A stretch of 64,000 nt of DNA from an uncultured Saprospiraceae bacterium (lineage in GTDB: Bacteria > Bacteroidota > Bacteroidia > Chitinophagales > Saprospiraceae), in contig CALEYL010000011.1 of NCBI GenBank assembly GCA_937926205.1, positions 186,001-250,000 of the forward strand, given 5' to 3'. The position numbers and the translations under genes are program-made. How positions within the stretch are numbered: position 1 is the stretch's first letter; the number at the start of each line of letters is the position of its first letter. Of this stretch, positions 26,527 to 35,865 are shown one piece after another. The notes under the pieces were generated by a model, which was not told where the DNA came from, ran no database searches, and saw only the letters and a program-made list of their open reading frames with translations.

Positions 26527-29500
26527 TTAACGGCCACCGCCGTCTTTCTTCTTTTTCTTGAATGGATTGAACTTCTCCAGTTCATTCTGGATCTTGTCTT
26601 TACTTTCTTTTCCTGCACTGTTCAGTACTTCATCTACTTTTTTCTGGGCGGCAGAGTCGAGCACAGTACCAGCCTGTTCGCCGATTTTATCTTTCACAAC
26701 CTGCGTTGCCTTATCTTTGGCTTCGTCAACCTTCTTATTAATAACGGCGCGGGCTGTGTCGGCCGCCTGATTGATTTTTTCTTTGGCGATCTCTTTGCCT
26801 TCTTCCAGTTTGGATTCCGCCTGTTGACGCAAAGCATCCGTTTGTTTTTCCAGCTCTGCTTTGGCCTGGCCTTCAGCAGATTCAGCCAGGGTAGATTCCC
26901 CGTCGCCGCCCAGTAGCTGAAGTTTCACTTTAGGATCAGTGATAGAGCCCGTGAGGTTGATCAGTACATTGACAAATTCGCTCTGTTTCAGGCTAACCCC
27001 ATATTTTGAGGCTTCTTTCTGAAGTGCATTCAAGCCACTGGAAGCCGCCGCGCCAACTGCATTGCTTTCCAGTAATTTTCGTGGAACCTTAGTCTTGATT
27101 TTGTAATCCATGGCCTGGGTCAGGCTGTGGGTACCGCCAATTTTCATGTCGATGTCTTTCACCTTGTAGTCGAATTCTTTGAGTTCAACTGCGCCATTTT
27201 TGATTTCAAACCAGTTTTTGGAGTCGGTCAGCTTTAAATTTTCTTTCAGCTCTTTGACATTCAATGAATTGCCAATGGCCTGCAAAGGTTTGAAACCAGA
27301 AATAATCCCATTAATCGTTTGCAAAAAGCCCTGCGCACTAAGCGAGGCCAAATCCGGCATCATGTCTTTACCCAGGCGGCCTTCCATGATGAGACTGGTA
27401 TTGAAGAGGCCCTCAATGTATTTGCCAATTGGCGCCAATTGCTGAAAAGTATTGAAGGTTTGGAAACTCTTTTGAAAATCCATTTTCTTCAGGTCAAATT
27501 TGAAGTTGAACCCCGGGTTTTCGACATTCTTAGAATCGTATCCACCGGCAATGTCCATGGTGCCGCCCAAGGTCCGGGTTGTGGCATCTTCGAGTACCAC
27601 GGACTGATTTTCCACGACCAGACGACCTTTCAGATCCTCAAGAACCATATTGGTGTAAATAACCTTGTCAACATCAGCCTGTATGGTCATGGCAATATTA
27701 GCAGGTACCTGAATTGGCTCCAGATTATCTGTAGTTGCAGGGGCTGTCGTGCTGCCGGTCGTTGCTGCAGCAACTGCCGGATCAGTGGTCATGAACTGGT
27801 TGAGGTCCAGTAGCTTCGAGCGTAGCTGGATGTCGCCACCTAATGTACCGTCGTCAAAGAGGTAGTCGAAAGCGTCTGTGATAACCCCGCTGGCCTGGAA
27901 GTCGCTTTTTCCGACCTGAGCTCCAATGCGCTGGACCTCCAGGCGGTTGGGTTTGGCATTGCCCACCAAAACAGCATCCAGAATGTGGTAATCAGAGTAG
28001 ACAATCTCATTCATCTTTGCGTCCATCGTAAAATCGAACCGATCGAAGGGGCGTTCGCCCGCAGCCGTTGTTTCGCCGTCTACCGGAGTTACCGGTTGCT
28101 GAGGGGCGGGAGCAGCGGTGGTGGTTGTTTCTTCGTCAAGCCATTCGTTGGCGTCAAAATAATTGGAGCGTACTTTGAGCGTTCCGGTCATGGTCTTTTT
28201 CGGCGAAAAGTAAGCCAGAATGTTGTTGATGTAGCCACTGGCCTGAATGTCGCTTTTACCCAATTTGGCGTCGAAGCGGTTGAGTTGAACATTCTGAGGC
28301 GTAAAATCCATTTGCGCATCGCGGATGTTAACGGTCGGCATATCGGCAGTGCGGTAAACCAGGTCCTTCAACGACATTTGTCCGTCCATGTTTACGCGCT
28401 CATACTCCTGATTTTCGATATACGACAAGCGGGTTTTAGCAGCAATATCGGCGCTGATAATCCCTTTAATCTGTTCAATGCCCTGCATCGGAAATGCCTG
28501 CGCCAATTCGCTCAGGTTGATGACCCCTTTGGCCACCGCATCTACATCAGGGTCAGAGATCGGCGTTTTCAGCAAAAATTTGCCTTCAAAAGGGTTCTTA
28601 CCCACTTTCATAGCAAATCGCGAAACATCCACGACCATGTTGTCAAAATTGCTGTTTGGGCTGTTGACATCCACTTTGGTCTGAATATTCGCAATACCCA
28701 AAGGAAGATCCGGGTATTTTACATCACCGTTCTCTACAGCCATTTGCAGATGAAACGCTGGAAATTGTTCTTTTTCACCGTTGTAAATACCTTTTGCCTC
28801 TGCTGCGAGGTTGAACTTGCCATTCACTTTTACGTTTTCGTAGCCCTCAATGTAAGCGCTGGGGATAAGAGAAAACAGGCTTTTGAAGTCATTTTGCGGG
28901 GTGCTGAATTTCAGGTCCATGCCAATGTCGTCGCCTTCGGGCGGCAACTGCACAAAACCGGCTGCATTCAATTGCAATTCATTGATACGGAGTACGTTGT
29001 CCTTTAAGGTGTATTTCCCGTTTTTCTGATCAATATTGAAGATGGCATCCAGGTTGGCTTTGGCTTTGTTGAGGAAGCTGATACCGCCCTGGGAAACGGT
29101 CATGGATTCAATCGCCGTACGGGTATTCAGGTCGAAGACGTCAATGGTAAAATTGCCCTCACCACTGTGGTTGAGGTTTTTTATTTCCAGAAAGACATCA
29201 GAACTTTTATCGTCGTACAGGATATTCGCACCGGCAATGCTGTATTCGCGGAGGTTGACCTTTAAACCGCTGTAGTCGACTTCTTCTGCCGGAACTTCTT
29301 CCGGTTCTTCCGATGGCTTGACAATGTCGTAGTTTGCTGTTCCGTCTTTCAGTACGTGGATGTTGATTTCCGGGTTTTGCAGGTGCACTGATTTGATTTC
29401 CACCGGTCCGTTGCCGCTCAAAACCGACATGAGATCGAGGGTGAATGCTGCTGATTGGCCGCCGGCAAGCCGAATGCCTTCAAAAGCTTCTGTGCCGGTT

Positions 29501-29721
29501 ACGGAAAAGTTCTGCAACTGAAAACTCAGGTTGGGGAAGCTTCTGAACAAAGACAGGCTTACATCCTCAAAATCCACTTTGGCATTTAGCGTTGCGTTGA
29601 TTTCAGTTTTGGCGAAAGCCATCAATTTGTCTTTGAACAAAAACGGAATGGTGAAAGCCGCTGCCACCAAAAGGAGGAGCAGGATGCCGGCAATCATGAG
29701 AATGCGCTTTAATACTTTCAT
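26527..29721 (-). CDS. AsmA-like C-terminal domain protein, large envelope protein
   Basis: The 1064-residue protein has an N-terminal membrane helix (about 5-30), then long beta-rich AsmA/TamB-like repeats starting KTEINATLNAKVDFEDVSLS and LFRSFPNLSFQLQNFSV, typical of the family. Two low-complexity Thr/Ala/Pro linkers interrupt it (near residues 530-560 and 680-700). The last 130 residues are a charged, helical, Lys/Glu/Ala-rich tail ending in KKKKKDGGGR. AsmA-like proteins bridge the periplasm and are linked to phospholipid transport and outer-membrane assembly in Proteobacteria; a similar role here is inferred. A promoter box lies at 29816-29823. Confidence 0.8.
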   Translation of the reverse strand: MKVLKRILMIAGILLLLLVAAAFTIPFLFKDKLMAFAKTEINATLNAKVDFEDVSLSLFRSFPNLSFQLQNFSVTGTEAFEGIRLAGGQSAAFTLDLMSVLSGNGPVEIKSVHLQNPEINIHVLKDGTANYDIVKPSEEPEEVPAEEVDYSGLKVNLREYSIAGANILYDDKSSDVFLEIKNLNHSGEGNFTIDVFDLNTRTAIESMTVSQGGISFLNKAKANLDAIFNIDQKNGKYTLKDNVLRINELQLNAAGFVQLPPEGDDIGMDLKFSTPQNDFKSLFSLIPSAYIEGYENVKVNGKFNLAAEAKGIYNGEKEQFPAFHLQMAVENGDVKYPDLPLGIANIQTKVDVNSPNSNFDNMVVDVSRFAMKVGKNPFEGKFLLKTPISDPDVDAVAKGVINLSELAQAFPMQGIEQIKGIISADIAAKTRLSYIENQEYERVNMDGQMSLKDLVYRTADMPTVNIRDAQMDFTPQNVQLNRFDAKLGKSDIQASGYINNILAYFSPKKTMTGTLKVRSNYFDANEWLDEETTTTAAPAPQQPVTPVDGETTAAGERPFDRFDFTMDAKMNEIVYSDYHILDAVLVGNAKPNRLEVQRIGAQVGKSDFQASGVITDAFDYLFDDGTLGGDIQLRSKLLDLNQFMTTDPAVAAATTGSTTAPATTDNLEPIQVPANIAMTIQADVDKVIYTNMVLEDLKGRLVVENQSVVLEDATTRTLGGTMDIAGGYDSKNVENPGFNFKFDLKKMDFQKSFQTFNTFQQLAPIGKYIEGLFNTSLIMEGRLGKDMMPDLASLSAQGFLQTINGIISGFKPLQAIGNSLNVKELKENLKLTDSKNWFEIKNGAVELKEFDYKVKDIDMKIGGTHSLTQAMDYKIKTKVPRKLLESNAVGAAASSGLNALQKEASKYGVSLKQSEFVNVLINLTGSITDPKVKLQLLGGDGESTLAESAEGQAKAELEKQTDALRQQAESKLEEGKEIAKEKINQAADTARAVINKKVDEAKDKATQVVKDKIGEQAGTVLDSAAQKKVDEVLNSAGKESKDKIQNELEKFNPFKKKKKDGGGR

Positions 29722-29815
29722 CGGTCAGTATATTTTTAGTTTGCTATCATATTCCAGGATCATTTGAAAACCTGAAAATCAAATCTGAGTCCTCAAATTT
29801 TCAAATTGCTTCCTG

Positions 29816-29823
29816 CAAATTTA
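29816..29823 (-). promoter_or_regulatory. Bacteroidota -7 box for the AsmA-like gene
   Basis: CAAATTTA reads TAAATTTG on the minus strand, an exact TAnnTTTG match, giving a leader of about 90 bases. Confidence 0.45.
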
Positions 29824-29909
29824 TCGAATTCCGGCCAATAGATATTGCCCTTTTGGGCATTGCTTAGGGGAATATTAACCTTATGCATCCTATAAGCCGG
29901 GAAAATCCA

Positions 29910-29917
29910 TACTTTTG
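29910..29917 (+). promoter_or_regulatory. Bacteroidota -7 box for rnd
   Basis: TACTTTTG matches TAnnTTTG exactly, 55 bases before the ATG of the RNase D gene. Confidence 0.5.
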
Positions 29918-29972
29918 ATGCGCTACCTGATAAATTTACACAAATCGTGTAAAAAAAAACGAACAAATTGAT

Positions 29973-31145
29973 ATGCAGACTGAAGTGCAGAGCTTTCAGC
30001 TAATTGAAAGTCAACAGGCTTTAGACGATTTTTATCGTGACAACAAATCGGCCCCATGGATGGCCTTTGACACCGAATTTGTTGGGGAAAAGCGTTTTGT
30101 GACGCGCCTTTGCCTGGTTCAGGCTGCCACTGAAAACGGAAATTACCTGATCGATCCTTTTGCTGTTCAGGATCTCTCGCCTTTTCTGAAAATCGTTCAG
30201 AATCCCAATTGCATCAAGATCACGCATGCCGGCGACAACGATTACCGCCTATTGTATAACCTGTATGGCATCACGCCGAAAAATGTATTCGATACCCAGA
30301 TTGCTGCCGGTTTTGCCGGTTACAAACACCCGGTTGCTTTTCGCAAATTGGTGGAGCAGGAACTTGGACGCTCTCTGGATAAAGGCTATGCCGTTACCGA
30401 TTGGGAAGGTCGTCCTTTTCACAAAAAACAACTCGCGTACGCTTTAGACGACGTCCTGCCCCTTTACCCGATATGGCAAAAACTGCTTGAACGCCTGAGC
30501 AAACGCAACCGCCTGCATTGGCTGGAAGAAGAATGCGCCCATCTGGAAAACCCCGAAACCTACATCAAAGATTATGACCAGGAACTCATCAACAGCAACC
30601 TGATGAAATCCTTACGGCCCAAAGAGCGCCTCTTTTACCTGAGGCTGATGACCTGGCGCCGGGAACTGGCGGAAAAAAAGAATTACTCCAAGGAAATGAT
30701 CTTGCCGGAGCGCTACGTCGCTGTCCTTGCCCGTGGTATTGCTTCCGGTAAAGAAGCCCTGATGCACAACCGGCGGGTACCCGATAAAATGATTGAGCAG
30801 CACGGCGCGCTTTTTGAATCTTTTTACCGGCAGGAAGCAACGGAAGCGGAACGACAATTGCTAAGTCAGGTGGTGTCGCATGAAGATTCGGACAATCCCC
30901 GCGAAGAAATTTTACTGGAAATGCTTTTCCTGCTGGTTCGTCACGAATGTCTCGAAAAAGATATTCCCGTCAGCATGGTGATGCCAAAAAACCTGCTCCG
31001 GCGACTGAAAGCGGGCGAAGATACGGCAAGCATTGAAGGCTGGCGTGGGGAACTGCTTGGAGAAGAACTCAGCAACTGGTTGCTTCATATCAACGACCTC
31101 GAATTGCACGTGGAAGGAGCCGGAATTCAGCTCGTGGTAAAATAG
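29973..31145 (+). CDS. rnd: Ribonuclease D
   Basis: The 390-residue protein has an N-terminal DEDDy 3'-5' exonuclease domain with D33 and E35 (FDTEF), the second-motif Asp in HAGDNDYRLL, and the YALDD third motif, then an HRDC region (about 200-290). These residues fit an active enzyme that trims the 3' ends of tRNA and other stable RNA precursors in the cytoplasm. The size is close to E. coli RNase D. The ABC transporter gene starts 8 bases after its stop, so they may form one transcript although the functions are unrelated. Confidence 0.9.
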   Translation: MQTEVQSFQLIESQQALDDFYRDNKSAPWMAFDTEFVGEKRFVTRLCLVQAATENGNYLIDPFAVQDLSPFLKIVQNPNCIKITHAGDNDYRLLYNLYGITPKNVFDTQIAAGFAGYKHPVAFRKLVEQELGRSLDKGYAVTDWEGRPFHKKQLAYALDDVLPLYPIWQKLLERLSKRNRLHWLEEECAHLENPETYIKDYDQELINSNLMKSLRPKERLFYLRLMTWRRELAEKKNYSKEMILPERYVAVLARGIASGKEALMHNRRVPDKMIEQHGALFESFYRQEATEAERQLLSQVVSHEDSDNPREEILLEMLFLLVRHECLEKDIPVSMVMPKNLLRRLKAGEDTASIEGWRGELLGEELSNWLLHINDLELHVEGAGIQLVVK

Positions 31146-31153
31146 TAAACGAC

Positions 31154-32911
31154 ATGGCGCCTCGAAAAATTCTGGAAGTCAAGGGGTTAAAGACGGTGTT
31201 TCGCAGCAATGACCGGGAAATCAAGGCGGTAGATGGCATAGATTTTGACCTCATAAAAGGGGAAACGCTTGGGATCGTGGGGGAGTCGGGGTCGGGGAAA
31301 TCAGTTACAGCTTTGTCTTTGATGCGATTGGTTGGCCAGCCTGGCCGCATCGCTGAAGGAGAAATCAACTATTTCCCGGAAAATGCCGATCCGATAAACC
31401 TGGCCGCACTTTCTGAAAAAGCCATGAAGCCCTACCGCGGCGCTCGGGTTGCCATGATTTTTCAGGAGCCAATGACTTCACTCAACCCGGTGATTCGTTG
31501 TGGAGAGCAGGTCGCAGAAGCCATTCGCCAGCATCGGCAAACAGATCGAACTACTGCTCGCCAACAAACCCTTGACTTGTTTCGTCAGGTTAAACTGCCT
31601 GACCCGGAGCGCATTTACCGTGCTTATCCGCATCAGATTTCCGGTGGTCAGAAGCAACGCGTAATGATTGCAATGGCCCTTTCCTGCAAACCAGACATTC
31701 TCATCGCGGATGAACCGACGACAGCGCTCGATGTCACGGTGCAACAGGCCATCCTGCAATTGCTCCAGGAACTAAAGCAGGAACTTGGCTTGTCTGTCAT
31801 TTTTATCAGCCATGATCTTGGGGTCATCGCCCAGATTGCTGACCGCGCTTTAGTGATGTACGGTGGTAAAATTGTGGAACAGGGCGGAATAAAAAAGCTT
31901 TTTGAACACCCGGAACATCCTTATACAAAAGGGTTGCTGGCATGCCGTCCGCCTCTGAATCACCGCTTGCGCCGCCTGCCAGTTGTGGAAGATTTCATGG
32001 AAGTCGTCACCAATGCCGACGGGACTCAGTTAAAAGAAAAAAACGGTGCAGAGGCTCATCTGGCGTCGCTCGTGGAAAACCCCGGAGTTTTTGAAGCCCG
32101 GCAGGAGTTGCTTCGAAAGCAAAAACCACTGATCGAAGTGGAGAACCTGAACGTTTGGTTTCCTGCGTCCAGAAACTGGATGGGGCAAACAAAAAGCTGG
32201 GTTAAAGCTGTAAACGGGGTCAGTTTTGAGGTTCTACCCGGCGAAACACTGGGCCTGGTAGGAGAGTCCGGGTGCGGAAAAACAACACTTGGGCGGGCAT
32301 TGCTGCGCTTGTTGCCTTCACGCGAAGGGCGCATTCTTTTTGACGGCAAAGATTTGACCTTACAGGAAGACAACGCCATGCGCCGGATCCGGAAAGACAT
32401 ACAAATCGTTTTTCAGGATCCTTATGCTTCGCTCAACCCGCGAATGACCATCGGACAATCGCTGATGGAGCCGCTGTTGCTACATGGCATCGGCGCTGAC
32501 GCCAATGATCGCAAAGAACGGGTCATCGCATTGCTGCAATCGGTACAACTCGGACCTGCCTATTTTCACCGTTTCCCGCGGGAGTGCTCGGGCGGTCAGC
32601 GCCAGCGGGTGAGCATTGCGAGGGCTTTGGCCAGTGAGCCGCGTTTCATCGTTTTTGATGAATCGGTTTCTGCGCTGGATGTTTCTGTTCAGGCTCAGGT
32701 GCTGAACCTGCTGATGAGCCTGCGCGAAGAACACGGGTTTACCTGCATTTTTATATCCCACGACCTTTCCGTTGTCAAACTCATGAGCGACCGCCTGCTG
32801 GTCATGCAAGACGGTCAGATTGTTGAATCCGGTTACGCAGAGGAGGTTTATGCGCATCCGAAGCATCCTTATACGCAGCAGCTGATCAGCGCAATTTCAG
32901 GAACTACCTAG
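31154..32911 (+). CDS. Fused dual ATP-binding subunit of a peptide ABC transporter (DppDF/YejF type)
   Basis: The 585-residue protein carries two complete nucleotide-binding domains. The first has Walker A at 43-50 (GESGSGKS), signature ISGGQKQR and Walker B ILIADEPTTALD; the second has GESGCGKT, CSGGQRQR and FIVFDESVSALD. Each half ends with the oligopeptide-transporter extension (EHPYTKGLLACRPP; HPKHPYTQQLISAI). Such fusions drive uptake of di- and oligopeptides or related solutes. Membrane and binding-protein genes are not in the window. The second Walker B has Glu-Ser in place of Glu-Pro. The TAG stop is the first three bases of the downstream repeat. Confidence 0.9.
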   Translation: MAPRKILEVKGLKTVFRSNDREIKAVDGIDFDLIKGETLGIVGESGSGKSVTALSLMRLVGQPGRIAEGEINYFPENADPINLAALSEKAMKPYRGARVAMIFQEPMTSLNPVIRCGEQVAEAIRQHRQTDRTTARQQTLDLFRQVKLPDPERIYRAYPHQISGGQKQRVMIAMALSCKPDILIADEPTTALDVTVQQAILQLLQELKQELGLSVIFISHDLGVIAQIADRALVMYGGKIVEQGGIKKLFEHPEHPYTKGLLACRPPLNHRLRRLPVVEDFMEVVTNADGTQLKEKNGAEAHLASLVENPGVFEARQELLRKQKPLIEVENLNVWFPASRNWMGQTKSWVKAVNGVSFEVLPGETLGLVGESGCGKTTLGRALLRLLPSREGRILFDGKDLTLQEDNAMRRIRKDIQIVFQDPYASLNPRMTIGQSLMEPLLLHGIGADANDRKERVIALLQSVQLGPAYFHRFPRECSGGQRQRVSIARALASEPRFIVFDESVSALDVSVQAQVLNLLMSLREEHGFTCIFISHDLSVVKLMSDRLLVMQDGQIVESGYAEEVYAHPKHPYTQQLISAISGTT

Positions 32912-33276
32912 TGTCTGTTGGAATTTGCAATGAATGTGTCATTAGGCTGTACACATCAAAAATCAAATTTCATCCCTGCCTCGCCGGCAGGCAGGATTGG
33001 TCAATCATCAATGAAAGAAAAACTTATTGATGACTTCTGTCTGCCTCTATGGCAGTTTGCCAAAATCGGACTATCCTGAAAATTTCTACCTATCACGGTA
33101 GACAGGCCCAAATTCTGAAATTCTGTTTCCGAAAAATAGTACCGAGCGGGTGGAACCCGGCAGAATAGGACACGCGAGGCGGAGCCACCGCGCGAGCAGG
33201 GGACCGATTTTGGGGCCGAGCGTAACGACGCTATCGGACGCCCCGCCTACCGGCCGGCAGGTAAAGACAGACATTA
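32912..33276. repeat. Composite intergenic repeat region between convergent genes (copy 2 of the TAGTGTCTGT element)
   Basis: The region begins directly after TAG (32909-32911) in TAGTGTCTGTTGG and ends, read on the other strand, as TAATGTCTGTC from 33276; both ends match the borders of the element at 4338-4468. The block GGCCGAGCGTAACG-ACGC-TATCGGAC at 33213-33239 recurs from copy 1, and a shorter piece AAAATCGGACTATC lies near 33062. A second repeat family (32951-33013) and a CCGGCCGGCAGG palindrome are embedded. There is no gene. CCGATTTTGGGGCC at 33204-33217 also recurs in the terminator at 38306-38341. Confidence 0.65.
32951..33013. repeat. 63-bp interspersed repeat with CTGCC-GGCAG palindrome (copy 1)
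   Basis: The sequence CACATCAAAAAT through CCCTGCC(T)CGCCGGCAGGCAGG to ATCATCAAT is present in inverted orientation at 47283-47345 with only a few differences. The centre is a palindrome able to form a hairpin. Confidence 0.7.
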
Positions 33277-35673
33277 TTTAGCGACACAAAACCTTCGCGG
33301 CGCCGAGGCTTTCCCATCGGCCTCCACCTGATAAAAATAGACCCCGCTGCTCCAGGCTGACAAATCAATCCTGAGTGTTTGCTTTGGGGCAGTCTCATCC
33401 AGTTCCTGTTGCCAGACTTGTTGCCCCAGGGTGTTGAACACGACAAGTTTACCCGATGGCAGAAGCAGGTCAGCATCTTTTTCTATGTCTACATAAGTAT
33501 AGCTATGGGACGGGTTCGGATAGTTTTGGCCGAGCCTGAACTGTTTCGCTGAAATGGGTTGCACAGAAGTGAGCAGGCTGTCGGTCAGGAAAATAGTCAA
33601 GTCATCAAAATAAAAACCGTCAGCCGTACTGAAACCATCAGAAACGAGCAGGAAGCGAATGTGTAACTGGTCGCCGGGCAGCACATATGGCGTTAAGTCG
33701 ATCTCTTCCGGCACCCAGGTTTCATTCGTTCCATCGTAAAGAGGCTGGTCGAGATCCTGATATTGACTGCCGAGTGTGGTGTATTTTCCGCAAACCGGGA
33801 AATAATCGCCGCCGTTCACGGCAATCTGGATTTCTGCGTAGTCGTAATTGGCTTCGATGGCCCAGCGGGCGCGGTAAAACAACAAAGCCCGATCGAAACT
33901 GGTGAGGGTTAGAGGTTCGCTCAATTCAATAACGTTCCCCGCATTGTTTTCATAATCGCCATTCGGAGAATCGGTGATGCTGCTGGGAAAGGAAAAATAA
34001 GCTTCTTCGGTGACGCCCCAGGTCGATGCTCCCGGCTCCCAGTTTTCGAGAGAATTGCCCAATTCTTCAAATACAGGCGGTGAAATGGTGAAAAAAGCGC
34101 GCACGGTATCCCGCTTTGCATAAGATCCATTATCAAGGGTCAGTAAAAACAGCACTTCGTCGCCTTCTCTTAAATTATTGCCGCTGAGGGTGTAGGAAAT
34201 GGCGTTTTCAATGGTTTCGTTGACGGCAGGTTGCAATACGATGGGTGAACCTGTGGAGGCAATGTTGTTGCTGATTGCCGAAAGCGAAACCGTAAAAGGC
34301 CCGTCAGCGATGCCATAGCGCTTGAGTTTGAATGCAATCTCACCCTGAGTGCCGGTTAAAACCGGACTGCTGGTGGTGGTAAGTACGCCATAGCGATGGG
34401 GTAGGGCAGCAGTGGTGAGGTTCATAAGCATGCTTGCTTTGCAATTGGGGATGATGTCAGAAATCGGCGGCCAGAATCCGCCGGTGCCTACCTCCGGGGT
34501 CATGGAATAAATTTTGGGCTTGATGACCGATTCACCGTACATCCAGTCGTCTGAATTGCCGTTCACTACATAACCGACCGTTTCGGTACCTGTGCCTGCC
34601 CTGAAATTGTTTTGCAGCGTCATGGCTTCTGCAAATGCCCGGAATGTCTCCCCCTCTGATGTTGGTGAATCGGAATACCCCCAGGGATAGACCAGCAAAT
34701 TGCCATAGGTATGATAATTAAGGGCGGTGACAAATTTGTGCTGGTAGCAAAAGTCTCTGACTGCCTGGGTTTCCGGTTCCGAAAATGGACCGGTACCCCT
34801 GTAAATACTAGACGGCGGGGTATAGGAGGAACCGACGTTGTCGAACCCCCACTGATAGCCATAATTGCGGTTCAGGTCGACGCCGTAGCTGTTGTCGTAA
34901 TTCAATTTCCGGTTTTTGCGCCATAAGCCACCACCGTCAGGGTTGGTAAACTCATTATAAAGGTAGCCATCGGGATTCAAACACGGGATAAAGTACAAAG
35001 CCGTGTTGTTCAATAAAAACTGTATTTCAGCATCTGAGGCATAATTTTCGAGTAAATACCACATGTAAAAAATGAGCGCAGAAAGGCTGTTCGGCTCCCG
35101 GGCATGGTGTAATGCGGTGTAGAGCACCTCTTTCTCCTGAGGTTCCACACTGTTGGGATTGTCGGTAATCCGCACCCAATAAATTGGCCGTCCTTCCACA
35201 CTCTGTGCGTTTTCGATTGGCGCTTTGAGGCTGATGAGTTGTGGGTAACGCGCAGCCATCGTGTCCAGAATGTCGAGCATTTCCTGATAAGTATAGAATC
35301 CGGCCATTGATCCAAGACTGAATTGGGATGGCGTTTCATATGGATAGCGGTTTTGGTCGCCGGAACACCCTGAAGGCGGATTTCTTGGAGTGATTTCCTG
35401 GTTTTGAGACAGATAATAAGCCTGAACGTCTTCAATCAGCATTTCTGTCTGAAAGCCGGCAGCCCGGATATTGGAAACTTCCTCCGCCGAAAAATCACTG
35501 ATAAAAAAGCGGCCCGGTGCAAAATCGCCGTGGCTAAGGTCAATCCCCAGGCGCGCCAGTTGGAAAGCATTGCGTTCGTTCAGCAGGACTTTAACCCTGG
35601 AATACGGCGCATCCTGCCCGAAGAGGGGCAAACAGAACCAGCATATTAAGATAAGTATCGGTGCTTTTTTCAT
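33274..35673 (-). CDS. Secreted M14 family zinc carboxypeptidase with T9SS sorting domain
   Basis: The protein of about 799 residues has a signal peptide (MKKAPILILICWFCLPLFGQ); I prefer the ATG at 35673 to an upstream ATG at 35751. The M14 domain spans about residues 125-430: zinc ligands H190 and E193 (HHARE), the GVDLNRNYGYQWG arginine motif, the third ligand in NYHTYGNLLVYPWG, and the probable catalytic Glu in MTPEVGTGGFWP. A beta-rich region follows, then a C-terminal T9SS sorting domain (FRLGQNYPNPSHSYTYVDI to RRFCVAK). It is probably a surface or released peptidase for protein digestion. Confidence 0.88.
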   Translation of the reverse strand: MKKAPILILICWFCLPLFGQDAPYSRVKVLLNERNAFQLARLGIDLSHGDFAPGRFFISDFSAEEVSNIRAAGFQTEMLIEDVQAYYLSQNQEITPRNPPSGCSGDQNRYPYETPSQFSLGSMAGFYTYQEMLDILDTMAARYPQLISLKAPIENAQSVEGRPIYWVRITDNPNSVEPQEKEVLYTALHHAREPNSLSALIFYMWYLLENYASDAEIQFLLNNTALYFIPCLNPDGYLYNEFTNPDGGGLWRKNRKLNYDNSYGVDLNRNYGYQWGFDNVGSSYTPPSSIYRGTGPFSEPETQAVRDFCYQHKFVTALNYHTYGNLLVYPWGYSDSPTSEGETFRAFAEAMTLQNNFRAGTGTETVGYVVNGNSDDWMYGESVIKPKIYSMTPEVGTGGFWPPISDIIPNCKASMLMNLTTAALPHRYGVLTTTSSPVLTGTQGEIAFKLKRYGIADGPFTVSLSAISNNIASTGSPIVLQPAVNETIENAISYTLSGNNLREGDEVLFLLTLDNGSYAKRDTVRAFFTISPPVFEELGNSLENWEPGASTWGVTEEAYFSFPSSITDSPNGDYENNAGNVIELSEPLTLTSFDRALLFYRARWAIEANYDYAEIQIAVNGGDYFPVCGKYTTLGSQYQDLDQPLYDGTNETWVPEEIDLTPYVLPGDQLHIRFLLVSDGFSTADGFYFDDLTIFLTDSLLTSVQPISAKQFRLGQNYPNPSHSYTYVDIEKDADLLLPSGKLVVFNTLGQQVWQQELDETAPKQTLRIDLSAWSSGVYFYQVEADGKASAPRRFCVAK

Positions 35674-35729
35674 GAGTTTTGATGATTTGTATGGAAAACG
35701 AACTTGCAGGCGCTCGAGGTAACTGAGGA

Positions 35730-35737
35730 CAAAGATA
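35730..35737 (-). promoter_or_regulatory. Bacteroidota -7 box for the M14 peptidase gene
   Basis: CAAAGATA reads TATCTTTG on the minus strand, an exact TAnnTTTG match, about 57 bases upstream of the ATG at 35673. Confidence 0.55.
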
Positions 35738-35803
35738 AAAAGCTGAGTCATCTATGTTTGAATGTGCCGCTTTTCTGTCAGCTAACATTCAAAAGGAGGC
35801 TTA

Positions 35804-35811
35804 TACTTTTG
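35804..35811 (+). promoter_or_regulatory. Bacteroidota -7 box for the lysyl-oxidase-like gene
   Basis: TACTTTTG matches TAnnTTTG exactly, 55 bases before the ATG at 35866. Together with the box at 35730-35737 it forms a divergent promoter pair 66 bases apart. Confidence 0.55.
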
Positions 35812-35865
35812 AGCTTGTTGGAAATATGTAACTTTCGCACAACTTTACATCACACATTAACGCAT

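Noticed and set aside
32912..33273. A CRISPR array
   Set aside because: The repeats are few, irregular in spacing and partly palindromic, with no spacers or cas genes.
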